Made by a program: the position numbers and the translations under genes. The notes beneath the pieces are model-generated. The model was not told the origin of the DNA and did no database searches. It worked only from the letters and a program-made list of their open reading frames with translations. A stretch of 51,636 nucleotides of DNA from Clostridium tarantellae (lineage in GTDB: Bacteria; Bacillota; Clostridia; Clostridiales; Clostridiaceae): positions 1-51,636 of the forward strand of contig NZ_WHJC01000002.1 in NCBI RefSeq assembly GCF_009295725.1, written 5' to 3'. The number at the start of each line of letters is the position of its first letter. Position 1 is the first letter of the stretch. Below are positions 39,710-48,790 of the stretch, one piece after another.

Positions 39710-40783
39710 TTATCTATTTATATATTCGGCTATAAGTCTTGCTATATATTTAGCAGTAGCCATTGCTTCTTGTGGTGCATTTTCTACAGCACCACATTCA
39801 ATTAATATAGAGTTAGGACTTAACTCATGATTAAAAGCTTTACTTCCATTATTATAAACTAAAGGCTCTTTCCTTCTCACTAATCCAGGAAATAATTCAT
39901 ATCCTTTATTTATAAAAAACATAGCTATTTCAGTGGTTTTGCTAAAATGTGGCGTATTTTTTGTAGTTACCGGAAGTATTTTTGCTGTATCTTCTCCATT
40001 TATATTAGTTACAACAGCTTTTCTATTATGATCGCCAACAGTATCTCTATGAATATCTACTATTAATTTAAAATCTCCATATTTATTTAAATATTTTTTT
40101 ACAGTTTCTTTAGATCTTGCATAACTAGCATTATAATCTGATGAATGAAAAGTTTTATCATGAATAACTGATATTCCATAATTCTCCTCTAGTTCTTTAG
40201 CTACTAAATTTCCAACTCCAACTACAGTAACATTGTCATCAGTAGACCGGTTATTTTCTTTTCCATAGTTTTCTGCAGTATGAGTATGATATATTAACAC
40301 TTCTGGTTTTGACTGATCTAGTGCTTTCTTTAAACTTGGATCATACGCTGCATTATTTACTGTAGCATTAGTGGCATTCATTTCTTCATTTGAAAACATA
40401 TCTATGGTATCATCATTTAAATTAAAGGATAATATATTAGTTACATCTAAAGAATCTGGCTTATCTAATTTTGCTATTTTGCTCATTGAATTAAAATAAG
40501 GAATTGCTTCCATAGCTAAATCTATAGGATCTATTGGTTTTATATTTAAAGCTTCTAATATTAAATTTGTTATGCTTGTATTACTCTCTATATATGCTTC
40601 TTTATCATAATAAGTTCCCTTTATAAGAGGCATACCTCCATTCAGTAACTGCACATAAGATAAGTTTCCATGTACATCTTTACTTAATGCAACCTTTATA
40701 AATCTAAACATAAATAATAGTAAAAAACTTAATAATAAAATCATTCCAACAGATATTGCACTTTTATTTTTAGCTGTCTTCAA
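39710..40783 (-). CDS. spoIIP: stage II sporulation protein P
   Basis: A 357-residue protein with an N-terminal membrane helix (about residues 11-30) and a C-terminal amidase/endopeptidase domain. Zinc-site parts are visible in VLIYHTHTAENYG, VDIHRDTVGDHNRK and the catalytic ILIECGAVEN. SpoIIP works with SpoIID and SpoIIM to remodel peptidoglycan during engulfment. Start is TTG with GGGAGGGA upstream. It is directly downstream of gpr on the same strand. Confidence 0.94.
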   Translation of the reverse strand: MKTAKNKSAISVGMILLLSFLLLFMFRFIKVALSKDVHGNLSYVQLLNGGMPLIKGTYYDKEAYIESNTSITNLILEALNIKPIDPIDLAMEAIPYFNSMSKIAKLDKPDSLDVTNILSFNLNDDTIDMFSNEEMNATNATVNNAAYDPSLKKALDQSKPEVLIYHTHTAENYGKENNRSTDDNVTVVGVGNLVAKELEENYGISVIHDKTFHSSDYNASYARSKETVKKYLNKYGDFKLIVDIHRDTVGDHNRKAVVTNINGEDTAKILPVTTKNTPHFSKTTEIAMFFINKGYELFPGLVRRKEPLVYNNGSKAFNHELSPNSILIECGAVENAPQEAMATAKYIARLIAEYINR

Positions 40784-40842
40784 AATTCATCCCTCCCTCA
40801 TATTTAAATTTATATGAGAAAGGGAAAAATATTATGTTATTC

Positions 40843-41817
40843 TTAATTTAAAAATTTATTAATATCTTCCATAATCATGTTAGGTTGTAAAGCTATATTT
40901 ATTCCATTAGATATAATTTTTGCTACTGAATCTATCACATCATCCACTTCTTTCGGTGTAACCATTAAATCTCCTACATATGGATTAAGTAAGGTTTTAA
41001 TTAATTGACTCTTTTCATTTTTGTTAATAGATTTTAACATATTATAAAAATCTTTTCCTTCTTCAGCCTGATTTATCATTTCATCTAAAACTAAATCCAT
41101 AGCATCATTAGCAATAGTTGCAGCATCTACTACCGTTGGAACACCTATAGCAATTACAGGTACTCCTAATGTTTCTTCATTTAATTTCATTCTATGATTT
41201 CCAACACCTGCACCTGGAGATATTCCAGTATTACTAATTTGAATAGTTCTAGCTACTCTTTCTAATCTTCTAGATGCAAGAGCATCTATACATATAACTA
41301 GTGATGGATGAATTTTTTCCACTAAAGCTCTTATTATTTCTCCAGTCTCTATTCCAGTAATCCCTAAAACACCTGGTGCAATAGCACATACTGGTCTTAC
41401 AGAATCATCAATGGCATCCGGCATTACTTTTTTTAAGTGTCTTGTTATCATTAATTTCTCTACAACTTGTGGACCTAAAGCGTCCGGAGTTACATTCCAG
41501 TTTCCAAGCCCTACTACTAAAGCAGTTTTTTCCTCTGGAATTTTTATAACTTCCTCTAAAGCTGTGGCTAAAACATGAGCTACTTGATCTTTAATAGTAC
41601 CATCATAATGAGTATATTCAGGAATATCTAATGTTACATATCTTCCAATTGGTTTTCCCATAACTTTTGCTCCATTTTCATCAATTACATCAACATTAGT
41701 TACCTTTACATCATCCATTTCTCTTTCTTCTACAATTACCCCATCTATCTCCCTATTAAACTTAGATTTGTACATTTCTCTAGTTTCTACAGCTAAATCT
41801 GTTCTTACATCAAACAT
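40843..41817 (-). CDS. gpr: germination protease GPR
   Basis: A 324-residue spore endopeptidase (family A25) that degrades small acid-soluble spore proteins at germination. The sequence starts MFDVRTDLAVETREMY, the propeptide region removed when the zymogen matures, and contains VVGLGNWNVTPDALGPQVV and VCIDALASRRLERV. It has an AAGAGGTG ribosome site and an upstream SigF/SigG-like promoter. Confidence 0.95.
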   Translation of the reverse strand: MFDVRTDLAVETREMYKSKFNREIDGVIVEEREMDDVKVTNVDVIDENGAKVMGKPIGRYVTLDIPEYTHYDGTIKDQVAHVLATALEEVIKIPEEKTALVVGLGNWNVTPDALGPQVVEKLMITRHLKKVMPDAIDDSVRPVCAIAPGVLGITGIETGEIIRALVEKIHPSLVICIDALASRRLERVARTIQISNTGISPGAGVGNHRMKLNEETLGVPVIAIGVPTVVDAATIANDAMDLVLDEMINQAEEGKDFYNMLKSINKNEKSQLIKTLLNPYVGDLMVTPKEVDDVIDSVAKIISNGINIALQPNMIMEDINKFLN

Positions 41818-41830
41818 AAATTCACCTCTT

Positions 41831-41860
41831 AAAAATAATAATAATATTATTATTATTTTT
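41831..41860. repeat. 30-bp perfect AT palindrome in the gpr leader
   Basis: Arms made of AAT/ATT triplets (41831-41845 with 41846-41860) form a perfect palindrome ending 2 bases from the gpr ribosome site. In RNA it could form an A/U hairpin next to the site. Confidence 0.8.
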
Positions 41861-41873
41861 ACCTAAAAAGTAA

Positions 41874-41901
41874 TAATTATGTTTATAACTTTAAAAAATA
41901 C
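41874..41901 (-). promoter_or_regulatory. putative SigG/SigF promoter of gpr
   Basis: On the minus strand GTATT (41901-41897), a 15-base spacer and CATAATTA (41881-41874) fit the forespore sigma consensus (GYATA, CATAMTA-like). gpr is a known forespore gene in Bacillus. Confidence 0.6.
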
Positions 41902-41930
41902 TTGAACTTATATATTTATGATGATATAAT
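41902..41930 (+). promoter_or_regulatory. sigma-A promoter of rpsT
   Basis: TTGAAC (41902-41907) and TATAAT (41925-41930) with a 17-base spacer on the plus strand. Its -35 abuts the -35 of the divergent gpr promoter. Confidence 0.8.
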
Positions 41931-41936
41931 AACCTT

Positions 41937-42009
41937 TGTTAAATATGAACTCGTACGCAGGATCCCCAAAACTGCAGAGACGGCATAAAAATCGAAGGGG
42001 GTGAACTAA
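41937..42009 (+). promoter_or_regulatory. structured rpsT leader
   Basis: The leader has GCAG (41957-41960) pairing with CTGC (41972-41975). The loop ATCCCC (41962-41967) can pair with GGGGGT of the ribosome site (41997-42002), with one wobble pair. This could form a pseudoknot that hides the site, consistent with ribosomal-protein autoregulation. Predicted by eye. Confidence 0.45.
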
Positions 42010-42273
42010 ATGGCAAACATCAAATCAGCAAAGAAAAGAATAAAAGTTACTGAGAAGAAGACTGCTCAAAACAAAATGGTTAAGTCTGCTCTTAAAACAG
42101 CTATAAAGAGATTTGAAGTAGCAGTTGCTGCTAAGAATAAAGAGGAAGCTACAGTTGCTTTCAAAGGAGCTGTTAAAGCTTTAGATATGTCTACTACTAA
42201 AGGAGTAGTTCATAAAAACATGGCTGCTAGAAAGAAATCAAGATTAGCTGCTAAGTTAAACGCTATGGCTTAA
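42010..42273 (+). CDS. rpsT: 30S ribosomal protein bS20
   Basis: An 87-residue basic protein starting [20 protein letters not shown] and containing the S20 patterns [12 protein letters not shown] and [17 protein letters not shown]. It binds 16S rRNA early in 30S assembly. It stands alone on the plus strand with an AAGGGGG ribosome site, its own promoter and terminator. Confidence 0.97.
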   Translation: MANIKSAKKRIKVTEKKTAQNKMVKSALKTAIKRFEVAVAAKNKEEATVAFKGAVKALDMSTTKGVVHKNMAARKKSRLAAKLNAMA

Positions 42274-42280
42274 TTATAAT

Positions 42281-42307
42281 GGTGTTAGGAAATCCTAACA
42301 CCCTTTT
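42281..42307 (+). terminator. rpsT terminator
   Basis: A 10-bp perfect stem (42281-42290 with 42293-42302; the loop probably opens the closing pairs) followed by CTTTTT. Confidence 0.9.
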
Positions 42308-42332
42308 TATTATATTTAAAACAACTTTAATT

Positions 42333-43379
42333 TTAAGGTAATTGACAATTTATAATCATAAGCTCTAATTCAGTTTTTCCATCTATATTAGTGCTTTTTA
42401 ATTTTTTTTCACTTTCCATACATACTTTAATACATTTATTTATTTGCTTATTTGAAAATTTTTTACCTTGATTTATAAATTTTTCTACAACAAAAGGTGG
42501 AATTGAAAAACCAAAAGCTCCTTTAAAATCTTTAGATATTTCCTCTATTTTATAACCTTGTTGTGATCTCATTTTAATTCTATATAATTTTTGAAACTGA
42601 TCTCTTATTTGACTTAATATAACAATTGGATTTTCTCCCTTATTAACTAATTCATTCATTAAATCTATAGCTTCATTAGCTTTTCTTATAGATATAAATT
42701 CCACTAAATCAAAAATATCTGATTCACTTTTATGAGGTAATAAAATTTCAATATCTTTTTTAGTTATAGGTCTTCCATTTGAATAATTTACTAATTTATC
42801 AACTTCTCTTTTTATAATATCAAAATTATTTTCTACTAATTCACAAAAATATCTTAATTCTACTTTTGAAATTTCCCCACCTAATTCTAAGAAAATACTA
42901 CCTACTTTTTTATAAAATTTTTCTCCTTTTAATTTTTCTATTGATACAATACAAGCTTCTTTATCTAAAGTCATTAATTTTTTTAGTTTATTAATTCTTT
43001 CTCTTTTGTCTTTCAATAATACATATACTATTAATACACAATAATCTGGGGGATTTTTAAAATATCCTATACACTCGTTATAATTTTTTTGATTTTCACT
43101 ATCTAATTTTTCTTTTAAAAAAGGAACTCTATCTACTATTATTGCCTTTTTTTCGCTTAAAAATGGAACAGTTTCACAGGCAATTTTAAAATCTTCAACT
43201 TTAAAATTATTTCCATCAATCTTGGTAATATTTAATTCTCGAAAATCTTTATCTATTGCTTTATTAACTATTGTATCTATACTTTCCTTTATTAGCATTT
43301 CATCTAATCCACAAAAAATATAACAATTTCTTATTTTTCCTTCGTTTAATTCTCTATGTAATAGTTCTAAATCTATCAC
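42333..43379 (-). CDS. holA: DNA polymerase III delta subunit
   Basis: A 348-residue clamp-loader subunit. Family traits are CYIFCGLDEMLIKESID at the N-terminus, the FKIACETVPFLSEKKAIIVDR block, and a helical C-terminal collar domain (QIRDQFQKLYRIKM). It opens the beta clamp in complex with tau and delta prime. Start is GTG after GAAAGG. It follows comEC with a 14-base gap, the usual comEC-holA order. Confidence 0.92.
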   Translation of the reverse strand: MIDLELLHRELNEGKIRNCYIFCGLDEMLIKESIDTIVNKAIDKDFRELNITKIDGNNFKVEDFKIACETVPFLSEKKAIIVDRVPFLKEKLDSENQKNYNECIGYFKNPPDYCVLIVYVLLKDKRERINKLKKLMTLDKEACIVSIEKLKGEKFYKKVGSIFLELGGEISKVELRYFCELVENNFDIIKREVDKLVNYSNGRPITKKDIEILLPHKSESDIFDLVEFISIRKANEAIDLMNELVNKGENPIVILSQIRDQFQKLYRIKMRSQQGYKIEEISKDFKGAFGFSIPPFVVEKFINQGKKFSNKQINKCIKVCMESEKKLKSTNIDGKTELELMIINCQLP

Positions 43380-43393
43380 TTTATATCAACCTT

Positions 43394-45088
43394 TCAATAT
43401 TCTGTCTTTTTTAAATTTCCTGTAAAAAAAGATATGTTATATACCTCTTTATCAGTTAATGGTATTATATCATATTCTTTGTTTATTAACATTAAATAAG
43501 ATTTTGACAGGCTTTTATCTAAATATAAAAAATATTTTTTCCCTATTTTGCAATATACATCTTCATTTATATTATTTATCTCACTAACAAAAAAGTTTTT
43601 TCCTAAGTTATCATAAAAAAATTTATTGTTAGAGTTAGTTATAGCTACTTTTCTAAATCCACTTTTTATTATTAAAGCTTTATTCCATTTCTCATTATAA
43701 ATTTGAAAACTTATATTTGGAGTATAATTTATCATAATTACTATTGGAATAAACATATAAATAAATTTTTTAAATAATTGAAATCCATTATAAGCCATGT
43801 AAAAACATCCTAGCATAAGTATATATATTATAGCTAAAACATTTTGTGAGTAACTCATTGGTAATAAAAATTTATCTAATAAAATTAAAGCTCCTTTAAA
43901 ACTTAATAATATTAATTTAGTTATAAAAAAAATAAGCTTAAATACAATTAAATTTTTATAAAAGAAAAATAATAATAAGCTTAATGGTAACATAAATGAT
44001 ATTATAGGAGTTAAAATAGCTCCTGCTAATAAAAAATTTAAAGAAAAACTATTGAACTTTAAAATCATATAAGGATATATAAATACTTGTGCTGCTAAGC
44101 TTACACTAATAAACGAATTAATACTATTAGGTAATTTATAAAACAATCTCTTAAGTTTATTGTAAAATAATATAATACCTAAAGTACCTAAATAAGATAA
44201 ATTAAATCCTACATCATAAAGATTATATGGCTTATATAATAATAAAATTATAGCTGATAAGCTTAAACCACTTATATTATCATAAGTTTTATATACTTTT
44301 GTTGAACTTTTTATTATAACTATCATAAAAAATGCTCTTAAAGCTGAAGGAGATAATCCAGTAATTAAAACATATATAGCACAAATTATTATAGCAACTT
44401 TTAGAGAAAATATTTTATAAATATAAGAAAAAATTAAATTTAGATGAAATCCTGATATGCAAATAAGATGTATTATTCCTAATTCTTTTAAATATTCTTT
44501 TTGACCATAACTTAATTTGCTTTTATCTCCAAAAGCTAAAGAAGTTAATAAAGCACTTTCCCCTTTTGAAAAATATTTATTTAGCAAAAGATTATATTCT
44601 TTACTAATATTAACAAGCTTATATATAAAGTCTTGCTTTCTTTCAATTATATTTTCTATAAATATATTTCCTATTACTCCATTTTCCAAATCTATTTCTT
44701 TTTTAAATTTTCCTTTAACTTTTATTACTTCTCCTTCTTCAAACTTAAAATCTTCTCCATATATTTTTATATTTCTTCCTCTTAAATTTCCTGCACTATA
44801 ATTTTCATAAATTTTACTTACTCTTAAAGTATAAATAAAATTTTCATTTTCTTGTATTCCATAATAAATACTTGTTGTTAAACTAGAAAAAACAATGAAT
44901 ATTATACCAATAACAAAATACTGAATATCCAATATAAAAAAATAAATTAAAAAAATAAGTACAGCTATTAAAACTGCACCCATTAAATAATTTTCATAAG
45001 TACAATAAATTAAATTGCCTAAAATCACAGAAAAAATAATTAAAACTAAAGGTCTATCTATTTTAAGTTTATCTATATTAATTTTCAT
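43394..45088 (-). CDS. comEC: ComEC/Rec2-family membrane protein lacking the MBL domain
   Basis: A 564-residue polytopic protein. It has the N-terminal DUF4131-like part with an OB-like segment (about residues 85-165) and the competence domain with LGIIHLICISGFHLNLIFSYIY and GLSPSALRAFFMIV. After the last membrane helix only about 105 residues follow, with no HxHxDH metallo-beta-lactamase site that longer ComEC proteins use. ComEC carries DNA across the membrane in transformation. ATG at 45088 is set by GAGGTG upstream. Confidence 0.88.
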   Translation of the reverse strand: MKINIDKLKIDRPLVLIIFSVILGNLIYCTYENYLMGAVLIAVLIFLIYFFILDIQYFVIGIIFIVFSSLTTSIYYGIQENENFIYTLRVSKIYENYSAGNLRGRNIKIYGEDFKFEEGEVIKVKGKFKKEIDLENGVIGNIFIENIIERKQDFIYKLVNISKEYNLLLNKYFSKGESALLTSLAFGDKSKLSYGQKEYLKELGIIHLICISGFHLNLIFSYIYKIFSLKVAIIICAIYVLITGLSPSALRAFFMIVIIKSSTKVYKTYDNISGLSLSAIILLLYKPYNLYDVGFNLSYLGTLGIILFYNKLKRLFYKLPNSINSFISVSLAAQVFIYPYMILKFNSFSLNFLLAGAILTPIISFMLPLSLLLFFFYKNLIVFKLIFFITKLILLSFKGALILLDKFLLPMSYSQNVLAIIYILMLGCFYMAYNGFQLFKKFIYMFIPIVIMINYTPNISFQIYNEKWNKALIIKSGFRKVAITNSNNKFFYDNLGKNFFVSEINNINEDVYCKIGKKYFLYLDKSLSKSYLMLINKEYDIIPLTDKEVYNISFFTGNLKKTEY

Positions 45089-45134
45089 TAATATCACCTC
45101 TAATTAAATCATTTCCAAATTTTCAACTATTAAT

Positions 45135-45497
45135 CTATTGTCCTTTAGTTTTGGGATTAAATATAATTGCCATAATATAACCAAAGAAAATTGCTGCTGT
45201 TATTCCACCTGCTGCTCCTTTAATACCTCCTGTTAAAACTCCTATTAATCCTTCTTTATTTATTTCTTTAATTGTAGCTTTAGCTAATGCATATCCAAAA
45301 CCAGGTAATGGAACTGTAGCACCAGCACCTCCAATTTGAACTATTTTTTCATATATCCCTAAAGCACCTAAAATAGTTCCTATTGTTACAAATGCTACCA
45401 ATATTTTAGCTGGTGTTAATTTAGTTTTATCAATTAAAACTTGAGCTATTACGCAAATTAACCCACCAACTACAAAAGCACCTATATAATCTTGCAT
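45135..45497 (-). CDS. spoVAE: stage V sporulation protein AE
   Basis: A 120-residue membrane protein with three to four helices and the family block GAGATVPLPGFGYALAKATI. With SpoVAC and SpoVAD it moves dipicolinic acid into the forespore and out at germination. It is the last gene of the spoVAC-spoVAD-spoVAE run, with AAGGTGG upstream. Confidence 0.92.
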   Translation of the reverse strand: MQDYIGAFVVGGLICVIAQVLIDKTKLTPAKILVAFVTIGTILGALGIYEKIVQIGGAGATVPLPGFGYALAKATIKEINKEGLIGVLTGGIKGAAGGITAAIFFGYIMAIIFNPKTKGQ

Positions 45498-45512
45498 ATT
45501 AACACCACCTTG

Positions 45513-46532
45513 TTATTTAAATTCTATTGCTACTGCATGCGCTATACCTGGTATACTTTCTCCTTGAAGCGAAGATGTAGGGCTCATTAAAGCTCCCGTA
45601 GAAATCAATAATACTCTTTTAAAATTTTTTCTTAATAATTCTTTGTATAAATATCCACAACTCACTACTGCTGAACATCCACAACCACTTCCACCTGAAT
45701 TAGTTTTTTGTCTTTCATTATCAAATATTTTTTCTCCACAATCTATATAATGACCATTTATGTCATATCCATATTCTAACATCAAATCTTCTGTTAAAGT
45801 TCTCCCTATAGTACCTAAATCACCAGTTGCTATAACATCATAATCCTTTGCAGTTCTTCCTGTATCTTTAAAATGTTTATATAAAGTGTCTACTGCCGCT
45901 GGAGCCATTGCAGCACCCATATTATCTGCATCTTTAATTCCATAATCTTTTACAATACCTGTAGTCACATGTGTTACATAAGGAAAATTCCCTGTTTTTC
46001 CAAGCAACATAGCACCAGAACCTGTTACAGTCCATTGAGACTGTATTTTCCTTTGTGATCCATATTCTAAAGGAAATCTAAATTGTCTTTCTGCCGTACT
46101 AAAATGAGATGAAGTCGTTGCAATAGCATATTTAGCAAAATCTCCATCTACTATCATAGATGCTAAACTTAAAGATTCAGCCATAGTTGAACATGCCCCA
46201 TATAATCCAAAAAAAGGTATTTTAAATTCTCTAGCAACAAAATTAGTAGATGTTAATTGATTTAATAGATCACCACCAAATAAATAATCTATTTGTCGTT
46301 CTTCTAAATTAGATTTTCTTATTACTTCTTCTATAGCAGTAATCATCATACTGCTTTCTGCTTTTTCAAAACTTTCCTGTCCATTACAGTCATCACACAA
46401 TATTTTATCAAAATAATTTTTTAGTGGCCCATCACCTTCCTTTGGACCAACTACACTATATGTTGAAATTATTTTTGGATAACTTTTTAACTCTACAGTT
46501 TGTAATCCAATTCTTTTTAAATTACTACTCAT
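45513..46532 (-). CDS. spoVAD: stage V sporulation protein AD
   Basis: A 339-residue thiolase-fold protein. It has FFGLYGACSTMAESLSLASM, TTSSHFSTAERQFRFP, VIATGDLGTIGRTL and SGGSGCGCSAVVSCGYL. SpoVAD binds dipicolinic acid as part of the SpoVA channel; the fold is reused for binding. It lies between spoVAC and spoVAE with GGGG 8-9 bases before the ATG. Confidence 0.95.
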   Translation of the reverse strand: MSSNLKRIGLQTVELKSYPKIISTYSVVGPKEGDGPLKNYFDKILCDDCNGQESFEKAESSMMITAIEEVIRKSNLEERQIDYLFGGDLLNQLTSTNFVAREFKIPFFGLYGACSTMAESLSLASMIVDGDFAKYAIATTSSHFSTAERQFRFPLEYGSQRKIQSQWTVTGSGAMLLGKTGNFPYVTHVTTGIVKDYGIKDADNMGAAMAPAAVDTLYKHFKDTGRTAKDYDVIATGDLGTIGRTLTEDLMLEYGYDINGHYIDCGEKIFDNERQKTNSGGSGCGCSAVVSCGYLYKELLRKNFKRVLLISTGALMSPTSSLQGESIPGIAHAVAIEFK

Positions 46533-46537
46533 ACTAA

Positions 46538-47011
46538 TTACCCCACTACTTTAAAGTACATTAATGCATAATATATTAGCCCAACTATTACTGAAGTTCC
46601 AATACCATAAACTAATACTGGCCCCGCTATAGTAAACATTTTAGCTCCAACACCCATAACAAAGCCTTCTTTTTTAAATTCTATAGCCGGAGAAACTATA
46701 CTGTTAGAAAAGCCTGTAATAGGTACTACTGTCCCTGCACCTGCAAACTCTGCAATTTTCTCATACCAACCTAATCCAGTTAATAATGCTCCAAGAAACA
46801 CCAATATAATAGGCACTAAACTACTAACATGCTCTTCTGAAATTCCATAATTTAATAAAGTATTCTTAATAAATTGTCCTAAAACACATATTAATCCACC
46901 TACAATAAAAGCCCTAATAGAATTTTTAACAACTTTTGGTTTTGGTTTTTCTTTTTCAATTAGTTTTTCGAAGCTCTTTTTAACTTTTTCATCACCCTTG
47001 TATTTTGTCAT
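46538..47011 (-). CDS. spoVAC: stage V sporulation protein AC
   Basis: A 157-residue membrane protein with about four helices from residue 29 and the family sequence GAGTVVPITGFSNSIVSPAIEFK. SpoVAC is the mechanosensitive channel part of the SpoVA complex. It has a good AAGGAAGGG ribosome site and starts the three-gene spoVA run. A forespore promoter is expected in the 174-base gap before it, but I saw no clean match. Confidence 0.93.
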   Translation of the reverse strand: MTKYKGDEKVKKSFEKLIEKEKPKPKVVKNSIRAFIVGGLICVLGQFIKNTLLNYGISEEHVSSLVPIILVFLGALLTGLGWYEKIAEFAGAGTVVPITGFSNSIVSPAIEFKKEGFVMGVGAKMFTIAGPVLVYGIGTSVIVGLIYYALMYFKVVG

Positions 47012-47111
47012 TATATCCCTTCCTTTATCTTAGTAATACAATTTTATTATTTCTTTTAATTTATAATATATTCATTTAATACTATTATTTAAATTTGAAA
47101 TAATACTCTAC

Positions 47112-47163
47112 AAAAAAAAATTAAGTCACATGTAATCTTTTATAAATAGATTTCATGCAACTT
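47112..47163 (-). terminator. spoIIA operon terminator
   Basis: Arms 47123-47138 and 47148-47163 form a 16-position stem (one mismatch, two wobble pairs on RNA), followed on the minus strand by nine U (47120-47112). Confidence 0.85.
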
Positions 47164-47185
47164 ATTACATAATAGTATTTCATTT

Positions 47186-47944
47186 TTATCCCTCTTCTAA
47201 GTGTTTTTTCATTACTCCAAGCACTTTTTTCTCTATTCTTGATACTTGAACTTGACTTATTCCCAACATTTTTGCTACTTGTATTTGAGTTTTATCTTTA
47301 AAATATCTTAATAAAATTATTTGTCTTGATTTTAAATCTAATGAATTGATAGCTTCTTTTAATGCAATTTTATCTATCATTTCATTGTCTTCCTCTGCAT
47401 TTTCACTTAATTTATCTATTAATAAAACTGGTGATCCTTCATCTTGATGTATAGTATCATATAAATATTGCATACTATTACTAGATTCTAAAGCAAATAC
47501 TATTTCTTCTTTATTTATTTTACAGTATTCTGAAAGTTCTTCTATAGTTGGTTCTCTATCTAATTTTTTAGTAAGTTGCTCTCTATCATAATGAAGTTTC
47601 TTTGCTAAAACCTTTATGTTTCTACTTACTTTTATAATTCCATCATCTCTTAAAAACCTTTTAATTTCTCCAATAATCATTGGTACTGCATAAGTAGAAA
47701 ATTTCACATTAAAAGTAGTATCAAAATTATTTATGGCTTTCACTAACCCCATAGACCCTATTTGAAATATATCTTCATACTCATATCCTCTATTAATAAA
47801 TTTTTTACATATTGAAGAAACAAGAGGAGTATTTACTTCAATAAGTTTATTCATAGCTTCTTCATTTCCTGATTTAGCCATAACTATAAGTTCTGTATTA
47901 TAGTTATAATTAAAGTTTTCTTTTTTCATATTCATTATATCCAT
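47186..47944 (-). CDS. sigF: forespore sigma factor SigF
   Basis: A 252-residue sigma factor with region 2 (LVKAINNFDTTFNVKFSTYAVPMIIGEIKRFL) and region 4 (QVAKMLGISQVQVSRIEKKVL). It is the first forespore-specific sigma and is held by SpoIIAB. ATG at 47944 has AGGTG 6 bases upstream; nearby GTG and ATG codons at 47953-47950 overlap that site. Third gene of the spoIIA operon. Confidence 0.94.
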   Translation of the reverse strand: MDIMNMKKENFNYNYNTELIVMAKSGNEEAMNKLIEVNTPLVSSICKKFINRGYEYEDIFQIGSMGLVKAINNFDTTFNVKFSTYAVPMIIGEIKRFLRDDGIIKVSRNIKVLAKKLHYDREQLTKKLDREPTIEELSEYCKINKEEIVFALESSNSMQYLYDTIHQDEGSPVLLIDKLSENAEEDNEMIDKIALKEAINSLDLKSRQIILLRYFKDKTQIQVAKMLGISQVQVSRIEKKVLGVMKKHLEEG

Positions 47945-47959
47945 AAACATCACCTATAG

Positions 47960-48385
47960 CTAAAGAACTAACTTCTTTTGCATTATAATCTTAGTACCAG
48001 ACCCCTTTTTACTTATAACTTGAACTAAATCCATAAAAGTTTCCATAACTGTAAATCCCATACCTGAACGTTCTAAATCCGGTCTTGAAGTATATAAAGG
48101 TTCTCTAGCTTGGTCTATATTTTCTATACCGTTACCTTCATCTTCTACAATTATAGTTACATTTCCACTGTCTATAGTAGTCTCTATCTTAACACTTTTA
48201 GATTCATCATTATTATATCCATGAATAATGGCATTAGTAACTGCCTCTGATACCGCTGTCTTTATATCAGTTAATTCATCTAATGTAGGATCTAATTGTG
48301 ATACAAATGCAGCAACACCTACTCTTGCAAAGCCTTCATTTTGAGATTTCGCTAAAAACTCTAGCTTCATATTATTATCTACCAT
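47960..48385 (-). CDS. spoIIAB: anti-sigma F factor SpoIIAB
   Basis: The 141-residue protein is a GHKL-type kinase: N-box [14 protein letters not shown]1 [15 protein letters not shown]2 [13 protein letters not shown]. It binds SigF and phosphorylates SpoIIAA on serine. It is preceded by GGAGGAA and lies between spoIIAA and sigF. Confidence 0.96.
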   Translation of the reverse strand: MVDNNMKLEFLAKSQNEGFARVGVAAFVSQLDPTLDELTDIKTAVSEAVTNAIIHGYNNDESKSVKIETTIDSGNVTIIVEDEGNGIENIDQAREPLYTSRPDLERSGMGFTVMETFMDLVQVISKKGSGTKIIMQKKLVL

Positions 48386-48398
48386 ACTAATTCCTCCA

Positions 48399-48734
48399 TT
48401 AACTAAACTGAACTGCCTCTTTTATATTTTCATAAACTTTTATTATTTTAAATATTCCAGAAAGTTCAAATACTCTTTTTATATTCTTATTTATAGCAGC
48501 TATAGAAATATTTCCTTTTCTTAAAGCCATCTTCTTATATCTACCAATTATAACACCAATACCTGAACTATCCATAAATGTAACACCTGAAAAATCTATA
48601 ACTAACTTTTTTATATTATCTCTATCTATTCTATCGTCTACTTTTACTCTTACTTCTTCTGCACTATGATGGTCTAACTCTCCCATAAAACTAACAATTA
48701 AAACATCCTCTAAATTCTCAAAACCTATATACAT
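48399..48734 (-). CDS. spoIIAA: anti-anti-sigma factor SpoIIAA
   Basis: A 111-residue STAS protein with the phosphorylation-site motif [17 protein letters not shown] (Ser near residue 56) and [12 protein letters not shown]. Unphosphorylated, it frees SigF from SpoIIAB. It begins the spoIIA operon. A GGAGG ribosome site lies unusually far (over 30 bases) from the ATG, with a hairpin in between; an in-frame stop upstream excludes an earlier start. Confidence 0.94.
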   Translation of the reverse strand: MYIGFENLEDVLIVSFMGELDHHSAEEVRVKVDDRIDRDNIKKLVIDFSGVTFMDSSGIGVIIGRYKKMALRKGNISIAAINKNIKRVFELSGIFKIIKVYENIKEAVQFS

Positions 48735-48741
48735 AATAAAT

Positions 48742-48770
48742 TACTCTAAATGTTAGAGTTTTTCACCTCC
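48742..48770 (-). promoter_or_regulatory. ribosome site and hairpin in the spoIIAA leader
   Basis: GGAGGTG (48770-48764) is followed by a hairpin ACTCTAA/TTAGAGT (48759-48753 with 48749-48743) and then the ATG at 48734. Folding would shorten the distance between site and start to about 14 bases. Confidence 0.5.
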
Positions 48771-48790
48771 TACCAGTTATCTTCTTCCAT

